DNA of 29,278 nt from Syntrophorhabdus sp. PtaB.Bin184 (GTDB taxonomy: Bacteria; Desulfobacterota; Syntrophorhabdia; Syntrophorhabdales; Syntrophorhabdaceae). Shown one piece after another: positions 1-7,808 of this stretch. The number at the start of each line of letters is the position of its first letter. Positions within the stretch are counted from its first letter, which is position 1. Below the pieces are notes generated by a model. The model ran no database searches and was not told the DNA's origin. It saw only the letters and a list, made by a program, of their open reading frames with translations. Made by a program: the position numbers and the translations under genes. Where the stretch lies: positions 1 to 29,278 of the forward strand of contig MVQQ01000246.1 in the NCBI GenBank assembly GCA_002067555.1, given 5' to 3'.

Positions 1-321
1 GCTCGCCGTGCCGCCCGTGTAGTTTATGGCGACGGGAACGCTTGAAGCCCGTGACGAATACCCCGACCACCACATGAAGACCTCGTAGGTCCCGGCGGTC
101 TGGCCGCTCATGGCGAAGGTGTATGTGGTGCCGTTCCGGGACCACAGGCTCGAGGCGCCGTAGGGGCTTGTGCCTCCCGAGGCATACCAGGTACCCGTGT
201 AGGAGGTGCCCGTCGCACCGTTATCGATGATGATGTCCGCAAAGGAACCACCGGCGGTACCGGATATGAGGAGACCCAGTAATGCGAGATAAATGAAACA
301 CTTCTTTAATGACTTCACCAT
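1..321 (-). CDS. Secreted golvesin-domain protein (partial, 3' end outside window)
   Basis: The reading frame opens at an ATG at 321, preceded by a GGGAG ribosome-binding site, and stays open for 107 codons to the window edge. Residues 1-28 are a signal peptide: Lys-rich start, hydrophobic core LALLGLLISG, likely cut after SFA. Residues 30-107 match the golvesin C-terminal/Xly carbohydrate-binding-like fold, with IIDNGATGTSYTGTW, a Gly/Tyr/Ser stretch and GTYEVFMWWSGY followed by VPVAIN. This domain is usually found in secreted or surface proteins that bind or form part of extracellular matrix. It lies 161 bp downstream of the EPS genes in the same direction, so it may be a matrix protein exported with the polysaccharide; that link is inference. 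The C-terminus is not visible, so a PEP-CTERM sorting signal cannot be confirmed or excluded. Confidence 0.8.
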   Translation of the reverse strand, partial: MVKSLKKCFIYLALLGLLISGTAGGSFADIIIDNGATGTSYTGTWYASGGTSPYGASSLWSRNGTTYTFAMSGQTAGTYEVFMWWSGYSSRASSVPVAINYTGGTAS

Positions 322-482
322 GATGCACTCCCTTTCATCGCTTGCGCCCATTCCGGCCATCTCTTCTGTCCCCTCCGGCGCATCCGGCAAGGCCGCCCGC
401 CCCCCCGGAAGGAGGGGGCAACGACGGGTGCGCCGGAAAAGATGCATTCAGCTCTTTTCTCAATGATCTGACCGACAGGTCG
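322..482. other. Gap between the EPS genes and the golvesin gene
   Basis: These 161 bases carry no convincing gene. They are GC-rich with C/G runs at about 400-418 that could fold (GCCCCCC against GGGGGC), but no U tract follows on either strand, so I do not call a terminator. No clear sigma-70 or sigma-54 promoter was seen for the golvesin gene. Confidence 0.4.
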
Positions 483-1787
483 TCACCCGGGAGAAGCCCG
501 GGCTCCCCGGGACCTCCGGGAGACTATCGATCTGTGTTTGCCCGTTGATCCTCTGTCCAGCGCAGTTGTTTCGATGACATCGACGCGAAGGGTATCGCTG
601 AAGAGCGCGTTCAGCCTCCCCGTTATCTCCTCCTTGATCCTCAGGAATTCCACCACCCCCTCGGGGACAATGGTTACCGCAAGGCTGCCGTCTTCCTGCT
701 GGATGACCCTGAACTCCCTTACCTCGGGAATCGTCTCGATCTGGAACACCACCGTCTGGGGATCGATGAGTCGACCTGAAGGCGTAATCAGGAAATCATC
801 ACACCTGCCGACAATCGCCTTGAGAACGGGGAAACACCTGCCGCAGGGGCAGTTTTCCGCCGACAGCACCCCAATGTCGCCTATTTCATAACGGATATAG
901 GGCATCGAATAATTGTTGAGGGAGGTGACGACTATCCTCCCGGCCTCACCTGGAGGGAGCCTGTCGCCGCTCTCGTCAAGCACCTCAACGATCACGTTAT
1001 CCGCCGCGACATGAAGGTTCTGCATCCTGCATTCGAAGGCTATGGCGGAGAATTCCAGGCATGAGTAATCGTCATACACCTTGCAGCCGAACACGTCTTC
1101 CATGTATTCCCTTGCGTGCGCCGTCAGGAGTTCGGAGTTCGACATGAGGAACTTGAGTTTAAGACGCCTCCCGCCCTCTCTGCCCAGCGTCTTCGCCAGC
1201 AGGTAGAGCACCGACGGGTAGGCGTTGATGATTCGCGGCCTCGTACGGAGGACCTCCTCCGTCTGCCTCTCCGGACCCCATTCGAGGGGAATGAAGTGAC
1301 GCCTGAAGAGTCCCATCTTCTGCGGTATAATGCTGGTCACCGGCGGCGTGAAACGCACGTATGCCATCCTGTCCCAGGGCCTGTAACCCAGGTCGATGAG
1401 CTGCCTGAACTGCATGAGGCGGTAGAGCACGGCCACCTCGTGGTCGAGCACCACCTCCAACTTATTGCCCGACGATCCGGACGTCGTACGCGCCGAACAT
1501 TCGGACCGGTCGAGGCCGGACATAAGTATGTCCCCGGGGTAGCCGGCGCGCACCATCTCCTTCGTCAGGACCGGGACCTTCCTCAGGTCATCGAGGGAAA
1601 CAATGTTGCCGGGGTGCAGTCCCTGAGCGTCGAAGAGCCTGCGATAGTGGGGGACTCTGGCGTAGGCGTGGGCAACAAGACGCCTCAAGGCCCGCTCCTG
1701 CATGGCAACGAGTTCGCCGGGCGTCATCCACTGGTTGCGGCAGATGGCCGGCCAGGCACAGAGATGCTGGAGGTAGCGAAATGCCAT
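483..1787 (-). CDS. PaaK/CapK-like adenylate-forming enzyme
   Basis: This 434-residue protein belongs to the phenylacetate-CoA ligase/CapK group of the AMP-forming (ANL) superfamily. The start is the ATG at 1787, which shares one base with the TGA of the upstream methyltransferase gene and has AGGAGG five bases before it; a longer frame exists but would lie inside that gene. Visible signatures are HAYARVPHYRRLF near residue 40, the phosphate-binding loop TSGSSG at 102-107, DDYSCLEFSA, YIRYEIGDIG, and a C-terminal STGKHR that carries the expected catalytic Lys. PaaK itself makes phenylacetyl-CoA, but homologues in capsule and EPS loci are common and their substrates are mostly unknown. In this operon it may activate an acyl or amino acid group for decorating the polymer (inference). 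Confidence 0.85.
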   Translation of the reverse strand: MAFRYLQHLCAWPAICRNQWMTPGELVAMQERALRRLVAHAYARVPHYRRLFDAQGLHPGNIVSLDDLRKVPVLTKEMVRAGYPGDILMSGLDRSECSARTTSGSSGNKLEVVLDHEVAVLYRLMQFRQLIDLGYRPWDRMAYVRFTPPVTSIIPQKMGLFRRHFIPLEWGPERQTEEVLRTRPRIINAYPSVLYLLAKTLGREGGRRLKLKFLMSNSELLTAHAREYMEDVFGCKVYDDYSCLEFSAIAFECRMQNLHVAADNVIVEVLDESGDRLPPGEAGRIVVTSLNNYSMPYIRYEIGDIGVLSAENCPCGRCFPVLKAIVGRCDDFLITPSGRLIDPQTVVFQIETIPEVREFRVIQQEDGSLAVTIVPEGVVEFLRIKEEITGRLNALFSDTLRVDVIETTALDRGSTGKHRSIVSRRSRGARASPG

Positions 1788-2518
1788 CAGACCCTCCTGC
1801 AAAAGGCGTCGAACCTGAAATCCACTACGCCCAGAGAGCTTTTGAGCACCTTCCTGAACTCTCCCGATTGCCTGTACGCCCTTTTCTGAGCAGCATAATC
1901 CTCCGTCTGTGACCACAGGACCTGGAACCCACTCTTACGAAGAAGGGAAATGACGGGAGACCGGGAAAAGTTGAAGGGGTGGCCCTTGTCGATCTCCAGG
2001 TATTCCATGATACTCCGCACGAAGGCACCGAATCTGGTATAGACGTTGAGACTGATGAACATGACCCCTCCGGGGTCGAGGCTCCTGTGAATGCCGCGGA
2101 GCACGCGGTCCGGGTCTTTCATGTGGTCGAGGACATTGTCGAGTATCACGAACGAGAAGGTCTTCCCCAGGGAAAGGATATCTTCACCGGTACCGTTGTG
2201 GCGTATGACACCCCTGTCTCTCACACGCTCGAACTCGGGCTGTGAGCTGTAATAGTTCTCCAGGGGGTCGAGGGCGTGGCGTTCATCCGCTTCGAGATAA
2301 TTGACGATGCCCACCGGCCCCGGCCCTATCTCGAGGACACTGATCCGTGTCTGTGAGGCGAAAAACGGCTTTGCTCGCCTCCAGATACCCTCAGCCCGGG
2401 TCTCATACCACCTGTACCGCGACATCTCACCCGTCGCCGCAGACACCTGTCTCGACCAGAAATCCCTCTCGTACACCTGCGCTTTTTCCCATCGCACAGT
2501 TGATATGGCCCGTTGCAT
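1787..2518 (-). CDS. Class I SAM-dependent methyltransferase
   Basis: This 243-residue protein has the Rossmann methyltransferase fold. Motif I is VLEIGPGPVG at residues 61-70, the acidic residue after strand 2 is in HALDPLE, and motif IV/post-IV reads FVILDNVLDHMKDPDRVL followed by LDPGGVMFISLNVY. The ATG at 2518 is preceded by AGGAGGGAGC, a strong ribosome-binding site. It sits 18 bases after the polymerase gene and overlaps the PaaK-like gene by one base, so the three are translationally tied. The target is unknown; methylation of a sugar, or of a group carried by the PaaK-like enzyme, is the likely role from context. Confidence 0.85.
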   Translation of the reverse strand: MQRAISTVRWEKAQVYERDFWSRQVSAATGEMSRYRWYETRAEGIWRRAKPFFASQTRISVLEIGPGPVGIVNYLEADERHALDPLENYYSSQPEFERVRDRGVIRHNGTGEDILSLGKTFSFVILDNVLDHMKDPDRVLRGIHRSLDPGGVMFISLNVYTRFGAFVRSIMEYLEIDKGHPFNFSRSPVISLLRKSGFQVLWSQTEDYAAQKRAYRQSGEFRKVLKSSLGVVDFRFDAFCRRV

Positions 2519-2536
2519 GCTCCCTCCTAAGCCCCT

Positions 2537-3766
2537 TCAGGACCCGCAAGGCTGCGGGTCGGGAGAGTTCGTGTACAGATACCGTATGGCGGCGGATATC
2601 CCCAACAGAAAGTAGAGATTGACGGAGTAGCCGTGGCTGAGCAGAAGACCTCCTGCCCAGAATCCGTAGAAAGCCAGTTCCACAAAGAAAGCCGGCCGTG
2701 ACAGGGGATGGTCCCTATCCCCGCGTACCCTGCGCAGGTGACGTATGGCCAGGAAATTGAGGATGATGAAGACGAAGACACCGGGTATCCCCGTCTCCAC
2801 GGCAACTTGGAGGATCGAAGAGTGCGGGGTCAGCCACGTCTGGCTGCCCCCCTCACGGGCCCGGAAGAGACCGAGGGCCACCGCCGAGCAGCCCGTGCCC
2901 GTGCCCAGAACAGGATTCTCGCCCAAGATGGCCAGATTCTGCTTCCAGAGGTTGATGCGGCCGTTCTCATCGACAAGGTTGTAGTCCTCACCCATGTCTT
3001 GAAAGCGTCCTTCAACGACCGAGAAATAGCTCATGAAAACAAATGCCAGCAGGACCACCGCGGCCACCTTCGCGATGCCCCGTATCCTGGGCACGCTGCT
3101 CAGGAAGAGGATGACGATAACAACAGCCAGCGACAGGACACCACCCCTGGAACGGCTCATCATTATCCCCGCCGCCGCCAGGCAGGCCGCCGCGACCGAG
3201 AGGACCTTAATTGCCCTGCCCTGCCAGGCAAACAGCAGGTACAGGCATAGGGGTATGAAGGTGGCGAAGAGCAATGCCGCGTCGTTCGGGTCGTACGTGG
3301 CGCTTGCCGCCGCCCGGAAACCCTGGTAGGCGGAGGCCTCCACGATATAGAGGGACGTGCAGAAGAGAAGGCTCACCACCGCCACCGCCGCGGTCACCTG
3401 CAATCTCCTCAGGGACCGCACCTGAATGACGGTGACAAGGAAATAGAGAAGGGTTGCCGGCATCACCGTGGTGAGAAAACTGAAAGACACACCCCTGTGG
3501 ACCGCGAAGGGTGTTCCCACCAGCATGACAAGACAGAGAAGGAGGACCAGTCGCACCTCGGTGAGCTTGAATATCCCCCGGGGAAGGGAAACCCCTTCGA
3601 GGAACATCATGGCTATAGTGACGACGCAGATCACAAGCACAGGCCTTAAAGGGACAAGGAAAATCATGAAGTCCTGAGGCCGCGCTATGGAAATGAAGGT
3701 CCATATGAGGAAACAGATGAAGGATGGACCCAGGCGCTCGGTGGAGACACTACTCTGTGTTTCCAT
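2537..3766 (-). CDS. O-antigen ligase / Wzy-type polysaccharide polymerase
   Basis: This 409-residue, very hydrophobic protein has roughly ten to twelve membrane segments. It has the layout of the O-antigen ligase/Wzy_C family: a run of N-terminal helices, a larger periplasmic loop around residues 255-315 containing GRINLWKQNLAILGENPVLGTG and TPHSSILQVAVETG, and further C-terminal helices. The NPVLGTG and HSSILQVAVETG patterns are typical of the family. In XrtA-type EPS loci such a protein is proposed to polymerise repeat units or ligate glycans at the periplasmic face. The flippase gene ends 43 bp upstream and the methyltransferase gene follows after 18 bp. Whether it is a polymerase or a ligase cannot be decided from sequence. 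Confidence 0.85.
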   Translation of the reverse strand: METQSSVSTERLGPSFICFLIWTFISIARPQDFMIFLVPLRPVLVICVVTIAMMFLEGVSLPRGIFKLTEVRLVLLLCLVMLVGTPFAVHRGVSFSFLTTVMPATLLYFLVTVIQVRSLRRLQVTAAVAVVSLLFCTSLYIVEASAYQGFRAAASATYDPNDAALLFATFIPLCLYLLFAWQGRAIKVLSVAAACLAAAGIMMSRSRGGVLSLAVVIVILFLSSVPRIRGIAKVAAVVLLAFVFMSYFSVVEGRFQDMGEDYNLVDENGRINLWKQNLAILGENPVLGTGTGCSAVALGLFRAREGGSQTWLTPHSSILQVAVETGIPGVFVFIILNFLAIRHLRRVRGDRDHPLSRPAFFVELAFYGFWAGGLLLSHGYSVNLYFLLGISAAIRYLYTNSPDPQPCGS

Positions 3767-3809
3767 GAAAAACCTCCATTCTTGCGTTTCTGCTCAGGGC
3801 GTCGATCTT

Positions 3810-5369
3810 TCAGCGCGAACGCATCCAGGGGGCCGGGGAACGTATAACAGCGAAGCCGGACCGGACGGCGGTGGACAGCTCTCTCCATCGCTTGACGCGC
3901 TCGTGTTTCGACATGCACAGATGCCCGGCGGCAAATGCGTAGCCTGCAAGGCACACCGCCAAAACCGACACGAAGGGCATCCAGCCGTTCAGTTTTATCA
4001 TCCGGGAAGCGGCGTACAGGAGAAGCCCGAAGAGGCATGCCGGGATGCAGGGCTGGAGAAGTCCTTCCCAGTAAAAGCGCCCCAGGGAAAGACCGATGAC
4101 CCGGCAGGCGTACCAGGGTATGACGATCAGATTGCTGCACAGCATGGGTACGAGCGTGCCCACGGCGACTCCGATAATGCCATATCTTTTCACCAGCGCA
4201 ATGCTCAGGGCAACGTTCGCGGCCGCCTCGACGATAGCGACATAGGCCGTGCCGCCGTGCCTGGCTATCCCCTGGAGGACCTGCGTTGAGGTGTACTGCG
4301 AGATATTGGCCGCCGCGGCGCAGGTCAGGACCACGAGCACTCTGTAGCAGGCCGCGCCGTACTTTTCCCCCATCCACAATGATATGAAGGCATCCCCCAC
4401 CACGAGATAGGTAACCACAATGGGCAACACGACCATCATGGAGTACTTGGTCGCGTTGACGAGGACGTGCCGCACCCTCGCGTTCTGACCCCGCGCCTCG
4501 AGATCGCTCACCGCGGGCTGCAGCACTCCCGTGGACATGACGACAACCTGCAACTCGTCGACGAGCCTCTGGGAAATGCTGTAAAGCGTGATGGCCGCAG
4601 CCGTCAGGTAATACCCTATCACGAGGTTCCCGGCGGAAAAGATGAACCTCGTCGCCACATAATACAGGAAGACAAGAAAACTGTAACGGCTCACCGTCGC
4701 CAGCGTCTCCTTGGTGATAAGCCCGGGACGCAGCCTGAGACCTGGATCGGCCCTGAAGACATAGATCGCCCGTATCGCTCCGGCCACCATGGTCGAGACG
4801 AGGTGGGCGACGGCGATGGCGATCAGTCGGTACCCCATCAGGACCGCGATGACAATGAAGAGGCTCCGGACAAAGAGGATAGCCAGAGATATGCCCGCGA
4901 CGTGATCATATCGCTGTATCCCCCTCATGTAACCGGTAAAAAAACCCAGAGGAAGGGTCAATCCGATCTGGAGGCCGATGATGAGCGTGACCCACCGCGC
5001 GTCGGCGATCTCTTCCCGGGGGATACTGAAATGGTGCAGAAAGCCGAAGGCCATCACGATCGAGACCGCGAAGGCCAGCACCCCCGCTGCCGCGAAGACA
5101 TAATACGCGCTGCTGCACACACTGCTCAGGCTCTCGCTGTCACCCTTCGCCCGATACTCCGCGACATATTTCACGACGGACCCGCTCACCCCGAAATCGA
5201 AGAGGCCGAGAAAACCGGTGAAACTTATGATGAGGACCCAGATCCCGTATTGCGTATCGCCGAGACGGTGGACAAGAAAGGGCATCATCAGGAACTGGAC
5301 GGCGGCGCCTATGGCGAAGGACCCCCAGTTCGAGAGGATGTTCTTTACTATTTGAATGGACATTTCCAT
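3810..5369 (-). CDS. Wzx-like polysaccharide flippase (MOP superfamily)
   Basis: This 519-residue protein spans the membrane about 12-14 times. Its N-terminus is typical of Wzx/RfbX flippases (NILSNWGSFAIGAAVQFLMMPF, then GDTQYGIWVLIISF and LFDFGVSGSVVKYVAEY). The family moves undecaprenyl-linked repeat units across the inner membrane. I chose the ATG at 5369, four bases after the TGA of the glycosyltransferase gene. A GTG at 5408 would extend the protein 13 residues into that gene, and an ATG at 5363 is also possible, because no strong ribosome-binding site separates them. Together with the Wzy-like protein, the sugar transferase and the Wza/GumC pair it completes a Wzx/Wzy-type assembly line. 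Confidence 0.85.
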   Translation of the reverse strand: MEMSIQIVKNILSNWGSFAIGAAVQFLMMPFLVHRLGDTQYGIWVLIISFTGFLGLFDFGVSGSVVKYVAEYRAKGDSESLSSVCSSAYYVFAAAGVLAFAVSIVMAFGFLHHFSIPREEIADARWVTLIIGLQIGLTLPLGFFTGYMRGIQRYDHVAGISLAILFVRSLFIVIAVLMGYRLIAIAVAHLVSTMVAGAIRAIYVFRADPGLRLRPGLITKETLATVSRYSFLVFLYYVATRFIFSAGNLVIGYYLTAAAITLYSISQRLVDELQVVVMSTGVLQPAVSDLEARGQNARVRHVLVNATKYSMMVVLPIVVTYLVVGDAFISLWMGEKYGAACYRVLVVLTCAAAANISQYTSTQVLQGIARHGGTAYVAIVEAAANVALSIALVKRYGIIGVAVGTLVPMLCSNLIVIPWYACRVIGLSLGRFYWEGLLQPCIPACLFGLLLYAASRMIKLNGWMPFVSVLAVCLAGYAFAAGHLCMSKHERVKRWRELSTAVRSGFAVIRSPAPWMRSR

Positions 5370-5373
5370 GGGA

Positions 5374-6552
5374 TCACACCGTGAGGGACGCCCGGCCGGC
5401 TCCCGCACTCCTGCCCCTGTCGGGAGATACCCCCGCGTGCCCGTTCAGGGAAAACAGAGTTTCATACTCTGCGACCCATTTTTCACAGCCATGTTCCCTG
5501 AGAACATACTCTGAACTTCTTTCCGACAGCCCCCGGGCGAGTTCCCCGTCGCTCAGCACCCTGAAGAGGGCATCCGAGAGCCTTGCGGGGTCGTCTGATG
5601 GAACGAGAAGGCCCGTACTGCCGTCGACAATGACGTCCCGTATGCCCGGGACATCCGTTCCCACCACGGGAAGGCCGGCGGACATGGCCTCAAGGAGGGA
5701 CAGGGGCAGGCCCTCCCTGAACGAGCTCAGGCAATAGACGTCCATGATCCTCATGATCTCAGGGACATCATCCCTGGCACCGAGGAGAAGCACTCTGCCC
5801 TCGAGGCCCATCCCGGCAATGAGCGCCTCCAGCTCCTCCTTCCTCTTCCCTTCGCCGGCGATGACCAGTCTCGCGCCGCGCACTCGTTGTCCGAGCATCC
5901 CGAACGCCCTGATGAGGTTGGGATAGTTCTTGTCCCATCTGAGGTTGCCGACGCACCCGATAACGCGGTCGTTCTCCCCTATCCCGAGTTCCCTCCGTTT
6001 CGACCTCGCGTCGACATCCACGGCGAACCGGCTGTGGTCAACGGCATTGGTAAGGGTGAGCACCTTTTCGTCGGGCAGGTGGAAACGTCGCCTGACGGCC
6101 TCGCTGACATCGGGGGACACTCCTATCGCCCCGTCGGCAAGACGTATCAAGGCACCGCCGAGGACGCGCCAGGGCCTGCCCATCAGTTCAACCTCCCTGC
6201 GGCTGTGCGCCGTGTAGAATATCCTTGAGTCATGGCGTCTTGCCCCGTAGAAACCGTAGAAGAATGGCGTGAAATGGTGGGCGTTCACCACGCTGATGGC
6301 GTTTGCCCCGATGAAATCCGAGATACCGCGCATGACACTCAGCGCGTCCTGCCGTGCCGATCGTATCCGTGGCAGGAGTGTGGGAACACCCATCCCTTCA
6401 AACGTTTCACGCAGGTCCCCGTCAATGAGCGCCGCCGCGAAACAGGTGAATCTCCCCGGGTCGAGACGGCGGCACAGGTCGATCACAACCCGTTCCGACC
6501 CCCCGGTGCGGAAAGTCTGGAGAATGAAGAGAATGTTGGTCCTGGAGGTCAT
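5374..6552 (-). CDS. GT4-family glycosyltransferase
   Basis: This 392-residue GT-B enzyme has an N-terminal Rossmann half starting ILFILQTFRTGGSERVV and a C-terminal donor-binding half. The latter contains VGNLRWDKNYPNLIRAF, VIAGEGKRKEELE, and the GT4 EX7E motif at residues 280-288 (FREGLPLSLLEAMSAGLPVVGT). It should transfer a sugar from a nucleotide donor to the lipid-linked EPS repeat unit in the cytoplasm; the sugar is unknown. The ATG at 6552 has only a weak ribosome-binding site, because the bases just upstream are 7-base tandem repeats. The gene ends four bases before the flippase start. Confidence 0.9.
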   Translation of the reverse strand: MTSRTNILFILQTFRTGGSERVVIDLCRRLDPGRFTCFAAALIDGDLRETFEGMGVPTLLPRIRSARQDALSVMRGISDFIGANAISVVNAHHFTPFFYGFYGARRHDSRIFYTAHSRREVELMGRPWRVLGGALIRLADGAIGVSPDVSEAVRRRFHLPDEKVLTLTNAVDHSRFAVDVDARSKRRELGIGENDRVIGCVGNLRWDKNYPNLIRAFGMLGQRVRGARLVIAGEGKRKEELEALIAGMGLEGRVLLLGARDDVPEIMRIMDVYCLSSFREGLPLSLLEAMSAGLPVVGTDVPGIRDVIVDGSTGLLVPSDDPARLSDALFRVLSDGELARGLSERSSEYVLREHGCEKWVAEYETLFSLNGHAGVSPDRGRSAGAGRASLTV

Positions 6553-6564
6553 CGTATGCTCTGT

Positions 6565-6638
6565 GTCTCAGGTCGCAGGTCGCAGGTGAAAAGCATGAAA
6601 GCTTGAAACATGGAACCTGAAACCTGAAACTGTCTTTA
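6565..6638. repeat. 7-base tandem repeats between the two glycosyltransferase genes
   Basis: On the plus strand, GTCTCAG-GTCGCAG-GTCGCAG-GTG (6565-6587) is followed by a linker with AAGCATGAAAGCTTGAAAC and then AACCTGA-AACCTGA-AAC-TGTCTTTA (ending 6638). The unit is a degenerate heptamer of the form AGGTNNC/GNNACCT. The final TTA is the complement of the TAA stop codon of the GT2 gene. Closely related repeats with the same CTGTCTTTA edge flank the recD2 stop. Most neighbouring genes in this operon overlap or are under 50 bp apart, so these 83 bp look like an insertion. Confidence 0.8.
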
Positions 6639-7808
6639 CCGTTGTGTTGCCCAGGTGGTGAACTTTTCTCCCTTGAGGAACTTGATCCAGCCGATGAGAA
6701 TGGCGAGGTTCACGGCGCAAAATGCATGTGCCGCACGTGATGGGCGCGTGAGGAAGGAGAGGGGTATGTTGAGTGACCCCGCAAGCCACAGGACGTAGAG
6801 ACAGGCCTGCAGGAAAAGGATCGCCCCGTACACAGACCCTCCATCCGCAACCGCGATGAGGACGTTCGTGAACAAGGCGGTGAAGAGGGCGAAGGGGGCA
6901 AAGAACCGCATGAGCTTGTGCGAGGCGAGCTCGAAGGAGAAAAGGGGAAATCTGAAGGGATTCAGGAGGCCCGGATACCTGAAGATGGCCCTCAAGGACC
7001 TCGTCGTTATCCTCACGTGCCTCGCGAACTCACCGGACACGTCCGGGGCGGCGGGCTCGAGACAGAACGCGTCGGGGGCAAGAATTCCCCGGTAACCCTG
7101 CTGCACTATCCTGAGGGGTATCACGAGATCGTTGATGTCGCTGGCATCGAGGGGCTGGTAGAGGGACTTGCGGATGGCGAATATCGCTCCGTCCGCGCCG
7201 ACGCAGGAGCCTATCCTGCCTTCGAGGGTCTTTGTGAGCCTCTCGACGCGGGTGTACAACCCGGCGGGGGACGATCCGCCGTCACCTGCCCGGGAGAGGT
7301 ATTCCGTCCTGCCCGTCACGAACCCGATCTCCCTGTCGGAGAACCTCTCCACCAAGCATCTTACCGCCCGGCGGTCGTAGCGCGAATTGGCGTCGGAGAA
7401 AACGATGATATCCCCCACCGTTTCAGGCACGGTCCTGTTCAGGCAGGCCGTCTTGCCGATGTGTCCTTCACAGCGTTTCAGGACGATGCCCCGACCCTCG
7501 TATTTGCGCGCGATATCGTCGGTCCCGTCGCTCGACGCGTCGGAGATGACGACGATCTCGAGGAGTTCCTCCGGATAGTCGAGATCAAGGGAATTGAGCA
7601 GTTTGTCTTCGATCGCTGCTGCTTCATTGTAAGCTGAAATGAGAAGACTCACCTTCGGAAGGCGGTCAGTCCCGGGATAAACGGGCCTGTGTGCCCCGAA
7701 GACACCAAGGACCGCGAGAACGAGAGGGTAGCCAGCATAAGCGTAGAAAACAATGAGAACGGCCGTCCAGAACCCTATCGTTATGTATGCCGGAGCATCC
7801 ACCGTCAC
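6636..7808 (-). CDS. Membrane-anchored GT2-family glycosyltransferase
   Basis: This 390-residue protein starts at a GTG at 7808 that overlaps the TGA of the aminotransferase gene (GTGA) and follows GGGGAGGGAAAGG. Residues 8-38 form a membrane segment (IGFWTAVLIVFYAYAGYPLV). The GT-A domain then shows KVSLLISAYNE at 52-62, VISDASSDGTDDI, the donor-site FSDANSRYD at 138-145, and VGADGAIFAIRKSLY with INDLVIPLRIVQQGYRG supplying the acidic catalytic site. Three or four C-terminal helices follow. The layout matches processive or membrane-bound GT2 enzymes. The specificity is unknown. Its stop codon is fused to the 7-base repeats described separately. Confidence 0.88.
   Translation of the reverse strand: MTVDAPAYITIGFWTAVLIVFYAYAGYPLVLAVLGVFGAHRPVYPGTDRLPKVSLLISAYNEAAAIEDKLLNSLDLDYPEELLEIVVISDASSDGTDDIARKYEGRGIVLKRCEGHIGKTACLNRTVPETVGDIIVFSDANSRYDRRAVRCLVERFSDREIGFVTGRTEYLSRAGDGGSSPAGLYTRVERLTKTLEGRIGSCVGADGAIFAIRKSLYQPLDASDINDLVIPLRIVQQGYRGILAPDAFCLEPAAPDVSGEFARHVRITTRSLRAIFRYPGLLNPFRFPLFSFELASHKLMRFFAPFALFTALFTNVLIAVADGGSVYGAILFLQACLYVLWLAGSLNIPLSFLTRPSRAAHAFCAVNLAILIGWIKFLKGEKFTTWATQR

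Noticed and set aside
400..418. Intrinsic terminator after the PaaK-like gene
   Set aside because: A C/G-rich stem can be drawn but there is no U tract on either strand.
4467..5384. A 305-codon plus-strand frame rich in charged residues
   Set aside because: It is the shadow of the flippase gene; the composition (Asp/Arg/His-rich) is typical of antisense translation of membrane-protein codons.
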